DNA from: GCA-002727735 sp038134525
Lineage (GTDB): Bacteria > Bacteroidota > Bacteroidia > Flavobacteriales_D > Parvicellaceae
Direction: 5' to 3'
Assembly (NCBI GenBank): GCA_038134525.1
Contig: JAYPVI010000005.1
Coordinates: 74,464-138,463 of the forward strand
Length of the DNA stretch: 64,000 bases
Position numbers and translations under genes: made by a program. A model generated the notes under the pieces. That model did not search any database and was not told the origin of the DNA. It was given only the letters and a program-made list of their open reading frames with translations. This document shows positions 60,151 through 64,000 of this stretch, one piece after another (position 1 is the first letter of the stretch; every line of letters begins with the position of its first letter).

Positions 60151-62561
60151 TAAAATTTAAATGAATACGTAAATGAAGGGATTAAAGGGAATAAACTATA
60201 TTGAGATAGTTGAGGACTTCCATTGATGTCTCTTGTGAATTCCAAGAAAAAAGGGTTTTGCCTGTTGTAGGAATTGTAGATGCCAAAACTCCATGTGCGT
60301 TCCCCCCATTTTTTTTCTTTTTTTAAATTAATGGAAACATCAAGGCGATGATAAGCGGGCATTCTGTAATTATTTCTATTTTCAATGTGATCTACACTGT
60401 AGCTATCGTAGGGTAGATAAAATGAGTTTATATTTTCCACCATTGAACTATTAAATGAAGAATAAGATTCTAGTCCAAGTGTTACTGCATTTCCAGTTCC
60501 ATAGACCCAGACTATACCGAAATTCACATTTTCATTAAATTCATGTGTTAGTGCAATGCCAATATCATGTCTTCTGTCATACCTGTATGGATAAGTTTGA
60601 CCAAAGTTTATCGAGTCAAATTGTCTATTTGTCCAGGACAAGGTGTATCCAATCCACCCGGTGGATTTACCCATCTTTTTTTCAATTAATAATTCACCAC
60701 CATATGACCATCCTCTACCTATGTGTACTTTGTCTTGCCAGTCAGTCTCCGAATCAAAAAAAGAGGCTCCATCTTTATATTCAATGAGGTTTTCCATGGT
60801 TTTATAATACCCTTCTAGTGAGAATTCAATTTTATTAGAGATAGTACGGGCATATCCAATGGCTATTTGATCTGAAAACTGGGGTTTAATTTGTTGGGTG
60901 GCAGGTACCCAAAGATCGGTTGGTAATCCTATTCCTGAATTGGTGAGTAAATGTAGAAATTGGGCCATTTTGGCATAGCCTATTTTCAATGAAGAGTTTT
61001 CATCTAAAAGATATCTAAGACTTAATCTTGGTTGAAGTGACCAATAATTTTTATCTCCTACAAAAAAGCTGCTAAAATGAAGTCCCCCATTTCCTTTTAA
61101 TTTGCTATTTATTTTCCAATCATCTTCAACATAAGCTGATACCTCATGGGCATAATGCATGTTAGAGCCAAATGTGGTATCTAAAGCACTCTGTCCAGTT
61201 TGAAGAAATTGAAATTGATTTACACCCGGAGTAAAGGTATGATAGATGTCACCAATCCCAAATTTCACCAAATGGTCAGGGTCAGGCATCCAATCCACAT
61301 CAATTTTCCCGCTCCAATCTTCAATCTTAGAAATGTATGCATATGAAAAATTAGAGTTTCTTGTTGTAGATGGGGTTGTTTCTGTTTGATTAAAACCAAA
61401 ACCTACTAGAAAGTCATATTTACTGTATCGTAGGGTGGTGTTGATAAACATTTTGTTTGATGGCATATAGTTCCATCGAAGTGCACTGATGATGTTTCCC
61501 CATCCTAATTGAGAATTAATGGTATCAACTCCAACAACCGTATCATAACTGTAATTATCAATGGCATCTAAAAAAGCTTTGTCTCTTCCCATGTAATGAC
61601 TAAAATATAGACGATGCTTATCGGAAATCTTATGATTTATTTTACCATTTAGGTCATAAAAATAGTATCCACCGTTATTGGAAGAACCGCTATTTCCAAT
61701 GCCTTTTGCTGCTTGATTTCTTTGATAAGCTCTGACAAATGGTCTTGCAATAACATCTAAATAAGTTCTTCTGGCCGAAACAATAAAAGATGTTTTGTCT
61801 TTGATTATGGGCCCTTCAAATGATAATTTAGAAGAGATTAAACCAATGGATCCTTGACCATGAAATTTTTTCATGTTACCCTCTTTCATTTTAATGTCAA
61901 TTACAGAGGATAATCGCCCACCGTATCTTGCAGGAAATCCTCCCTTTACCAGTTTTGTAGAATTAATGGCATCTGAGTTGAATACAGAGAAAAAACCAAA
62001 TAGGTGAGAGGCATTATAAACGGGTACACCATCTAGTAAAATTAAATTTTGATCTGGGCCTCCACCTCTAACATATAAACCAGACGTTCCTTCGCTACCA
62101 GTTTGAACACCAGGGAGTAATTGAATGGTTTTCATGATGTCATTTTCTCCCAAAAGAGCGGGTAGGGCTTTGACTTTTTCCATGGATAGGTCTATGGTGC
62201 TCATGGCTGTTTTTTGATGTACTTGCTCTTCTTTGGTAGAAAGAATTTCTACTTCCTTCAACATTTGGTCAGAAAGGGAGAAGTTTTTTACGATGTCAAA
62301 AGAAAGATAATCCTCATAAATCTGAGAGCCATAACCAATGTAACTCACTCTAATTTTTATAGAATCAACAGGGATTGTTAAGCTAAACCAGCCATAATCA
62401 TTAGTTACCGTTCCCTTGCCGCTTTTAAGGTCATAAACGGTACAACCAATCAGTTTTTCACCACTTTTAGCTTCATCGATATAACCGCTAATGGTGACAT
62501 TCTTTTGAGAATAGAATACAATAGGTAAGAGAAATAATAGTAGAATGCTTTTTTTGAACAC
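60150..62561 (-). CDS. TonB-dependent outer-membrane receptor with regulatory-like domain
   Basis: An outer-membrane TonB-dependent receptor of about 803 residues. After the signal peptide come a carboxypeptidase-regulatory-like domain (VTISGYIDEAKSGEKLIGCTVYDLKSGKGTVTNDYGWFSL), a plug domain (PALLGENDIMKTIQLLPGVQTGSEGTSGLYVRGGGPDQNLILLDGVPVYN) and a 22-strand-type barrel ending in PSFTYSFKF. The GTG at 62561 is chosen because the TTG at 62567 lies inside a TACTTTTG -7-like box (62572-62565). With DUF4249 it forms an uptake pair whose substrate is unknown; no SusD gene is present. Confidence 0.92.
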   Translation of the reverse strand: MFKKSILLLFLLPIVFYSQKNVTISGYIDEAKSGEKLIGCTVYDLKSGKGTVTNDYGWFSLTIPVDSIKIRVSYIGYGSQIYEDYLSFDIVKNFSLSDQMLKEVEILSTKEEQVHQKTAMSTIDLSMEKVKALPALLGENDIMKTIQLLPGVQTGSEGTSGLYVRGGGPDQNLILLDGVPVYNASHLFGFFSVFNSDAINSTKLVKGGFPARYGGRLSSVIDIKMKEGNMKKFHGQGSIGLISSKLSFEGPIIKDKTSFIVSARRTYLDVIARPFVRAYQRNQAAKGIGNSGSSNNGGYYFYDLNGKINHKISDKHRLYFSHYMGRDKAFLDAIDNYSYDTVVGVDTINSQLGWGNIISALRWNYMPSNKMFINTTLRYSKYDFLVGFGFNQTETTPSTTRNSNFSYAYISKIEDWSGKIDVDWMPDPDHLVKFGIGDIYHTFTPGVNQFQFLQTGQSALDTTFGSNMHYAHEVSAYVEDDWKINSKLKGNGGLHFSSFFVGDKNYWSLQPRLSLRYLLDENSSLKIGYAKMAQFLHLLTNSGIGLPTDLWVPATQQIKPQFSDQIAIGYARTISNKIEFSLEGYYKTMENLIEYKDGASFFDSETDWQDKVHIGRGWSYGGELLIEKKMGKSTGWIGYTLSWTNRQFDSINFGQTYPYRYDRRHDIGIALTHEFNENVNFGIVWVYGTGNAVTLGLESYSSFNSSMVENINSFYLPYDSYSVDHIENRNNYRMPAYHRLDVSINLKKEKKWGERTWSFGIYNSYNRQNPFFLEFTRDINGSPQLSQYSLFPLIPSFTYSFKF

Positions 62562-62605
62562 ACACAAAAGTATGAAACTAGATTAGTATTAGTTTAAATA
62601 ACTTA

Positions 62606-62898
62606 CTAAGTTTTCTGAACTAATCTAATTGGGGCTAATCGATATATGCAAAATTGGATTCCGATAATGACCAAAATGATGAACAAATAACCCATTAACG
62701 TATCATTTTTGAATAAATACAATGAAATATCACTTCTTAAGTAAATAATTGACACCGGAAGAAATAATGTAGTAAAATACCATTTAGGTCTTTTTAGTTC
62801 CTTGTTACATCCTTGACAGAACCAGATTTATTCAGATTAATTTTTAATTTTTTGAAAAATAATTTTTGTTTGGTATGTCAGTTAGGACATTTCTTCAT
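62606..62898 (-). pseudogene. Decayed CXXC-20-CXXC zinc-ribbon membrane protein gene
   Basis: The frame opens MKKCPN and then meets TGA (62880-62878) exactly where a second Cys is expected. It continues HTKQKLFFKKLKINLNKS, and near 62818-62823 it needs one extra base to move to the frame reading CQGCNKELKRPKWYF followed by two membrane helices and a stop at 62606. With that base restored there are exactly 20 residues between the two CXXC pairs. I recall small membrane zinc-ribbon proteins with this spacing (TIGR04104, from memory). The downstream 73-codon frame alone has no ATG, GTG or TTG that keeps the CXXC. It fills most of the 62568-62909 gap; the rest of the gap shows nothing clear. Confidence 0.6.
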
Positions 62899-62909
62899 CT
62901 TATATACTT

Positions 62910-63986
62910 TTAAAATGAGGCTTTGATTTTTCGTTTTTGATGTAGATTTATTGTCCTATATCTCTTTGTTCGATTACTGAATTTTTTGTAAGCAGATAAT
63001 GTTACAAACATGTAACTATCATCGTTTTGTGGATTTCCTCTTTGAAAACCAGGCGCAGTGTGAAATAAATCATAGGAATATACATTTGGAGAAATATCAG
63101 GTCTTGGAGTTGTATTTGCAGGAAAAACAAAATTTCCATTCGCATCTATTTCGTTTGTCATAGCAGTATGAGTAAACTTTGCTCCTGTATTTGTACCAGA
63201 CATGGTGATTTGAGCTGAATTTCCGCCATTTGAAGCCCAATCGTAATACACATTGCTCACATCGTCAAGATAATCGGTGTTGGTGAATCTAAAACCTCCT
63301 TCTATTTTAATTCCTCCCTGAGAATTAAATGCCTTTTTAATTCCAATCCCAAGCGGAAGACAAATGGCAACAGGTTGGTAACTTTCCCCTTCGGTTTTAA
63401 GAGGTCTAAGTTTATATTTTATTCCATCGCCCATTAATTCTCCATTTTCATTGATAAATCGGTTAAATCCATAAGGGTCATAATAAAATCCTCCTATTCC
63501 GCCAAATACATATAATCCAATATTATTTCCCTTTTTTACCCCTAAATATCTACCTGCTGGTGATTTTAAATTATATCTATTTCCTGTTCTTGCCTTTATT
63601 ATAATCCATTCAATAATTTGGGCGGTTTCTAAAATGTTAGAAGTGAAATTTAATCTTCTGTTATTTCGATAAAATTCTTCTGTAAGTGCATCATCTCCAG
63701 AAACTTTAGCAAATGAAAAGCTGGTTCTAAGTACAATTTTTGAGTGTAGATTAAATAAATATGAAAAGTTTCCAACAAAATTAGTTTTAGCTAAGTCTAC
63801 GTCCCATAAAAACCCTCTTGCGATATCATCTCCCCCTCCTAAATCTGTTAAACAGCTACTGGCACCTCCTCCAAATGTGATTTCATGTCTTTTTGTTCGG
63901 TAAGAGTATCGATTATAAAATCCTTGACCTGTGATTTCCGAAAGAATGAAAAATAATATTAAAATTCCACTAACCTTAAATTTCAT
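62910..63986 (-). CDS. Outer-membrane beta-barrel protein, DUF6089-like
   Basis: A 358-residue exported protein (signal peptide MKFKVSGILILFFILSEITG) with HEITFGGGASSCLTDLGGGDD, followed by repeated amphipathic strands such as SYLFNLHSKIVLRTSFSFAKVSGDD and the GLYVFGGIGGFYYDPYGF segment. This resembles the Bacteroidota DUF6089 porin-like barrels. The C-terminus (KIKASF) ends in an aromatic residue, as barrels do. The role is unknown. It ends 11 nt before the decayed zinc-ribbon gene, which was probably its operon partner. Confidence 0.75.
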   Translation of the reverse strand: MKFKVSGILILFFILSEITGQGFYNRYSYRTKRHEITFGGGASSCLTDLGGGDDIARGFLWDVDLAKTNFVGNFSYLFNLHSKIVLRTSFSFAKVSGDDALTEEFYRNNRRLNFTSNILETAQIIEWIIIKARTGNRYNLKSPAGRYLGVKKGNNIGLYVFGGIGGFYYDPYGFNRFINENGELMGDGIKYKLRPLKTEGESYQPVAICLPLGIGIKKAFNSQGGIKIEGGFRFTNTDYLDDVSNVYYDWASNGGNSAQITMSGTNTGAKFTHTAMTNEIDANGNFVFPANTTPRPDISPNVYSYDLFHTAPGFQRGNPQNDDSYMFVTLSAYKKFSNRTKRYRTINLHQKRKIKASF

Positions 63987-64000
63987 TAAAATGAAGCTTT

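Noticed and set aside
60545..60787. Plus-strand ORF inside the TonB receptor gene
   Set aside because: Shadow of strand-biased codon use in the receptor.
62606..62827. The 73-codon CQGC frame as an intact gene
   Set aside because: It is preceded by a stop and has no ATG, GTG or TTG before the CXXC; the upstream MKKCPN fragment explains it better as a pseudogene.
62878..62880. In-frame TGA at a CXXC cysteine read as selenocysteine
   Set aside because: A frameshift further down the same gene is also needed, and no selenocysteine machinery or insertion hairpin is seen nearby, so decay is simpler.
1..64000. tRNA, rRNA, CRISPR and insertion sequences
   Set aside because: No cloverleaf-like, rRNA-like, regularly spaced repeat or transposase-like sequence was recognised in the small gaps between genes.

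Overview
The window is a stretch of AT-rich chromosome from a member of the Bacteroidota, most likely of the Flavobacteriales. The basis is: type IX secretion (T9SS) sorting domains of both type A and type B, a PorE-like OmpA protein, a TonB receptor paired with a DUF4249 lipoprotein, a FucP-type sugar symporter, a large ~480-residue GAPDH, a short primary sigma factor, and Bacteroidota-type promoters (-33 TTG and -7 TAnnTTTG). The family or genus cannot be fixed from the sequence alone. I see no rRNA, tRNA, CRISPR array, insertion sequence or prophage. Genes are packed tightly. The only gene-free-looking stretch over 300 bases (62568-62909) holds a decayed small zinc-ribbon membrane gene.

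Layout. 1-5 kb: a 5'-truncated FucP-like symporter overlaps a GH92 alpha-mannosidase lipoprotein, which converges on a glycosylasparaginase; together they look like an N-glycan breakdown locus. 5-8.3 kb: panD, a DUF1571/LysM protein, a nitroreductase and rmuC. 8.3-10 kb: umuDC. 10-16.9 kb: the branched-chain amino acid operon ilvD-ilvB-ilvN-ilvC-ilvA, preceded by a classical-looking attenuator with an 18-residue leader peptide carrying seven Ile codons. 16.9-22.9 kb: four exported proteins, two with T9SS type B tails. 23-25.6 kb: an MpaB-like oxygenase, a 55-residue protein ending in CIGCGS, and mnmE. 25.7-30 kb: a YwqK/MORN protein, queE, the PorE-like protein and an FkbM methyltransferase. 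30-35.5 kb: rarA followed by three tightly coupled genes for a lipoprotein, an outer-membrane barrel and a T9SS-exported protein. 35.6-45 kb: mpl, a DUF4199-like protein, rho, a DUF4293 protein, a phosphoesterase, msrA, then arginase-argS-hydrolase. 44.7-49 kb: rplS, trmD, an MBL hydrolase, a cysteine desulfurase and glmM. 49-54.7 kb: a TPR protein, then rhodanese-PopT-aroE-uvrB. 54.7-59 kb: two unknown exported proteins, a HAD protein, large GAPDH and rpoD. 59-64 kb: DUF4249, a TonB receptor, the decayed gene and a DUF6089-like barrel.

The clearest new observation is the ilv attenuator. The Ile-rich leader ORF, a 1:2 pairing, a 2:3 antiterminator and a 3:4 terminator with nine U residues can all be read directly from the sequence. 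Two further patterns run across the window. Several -7 boxes lie only 1-9 nt before start codons, which predicts leaderless or nearly leaderless mRNAs. Seven of eight convergent gene pairs end within 2 bp of each other or overlap, leaving no room for intrinsic terminators.
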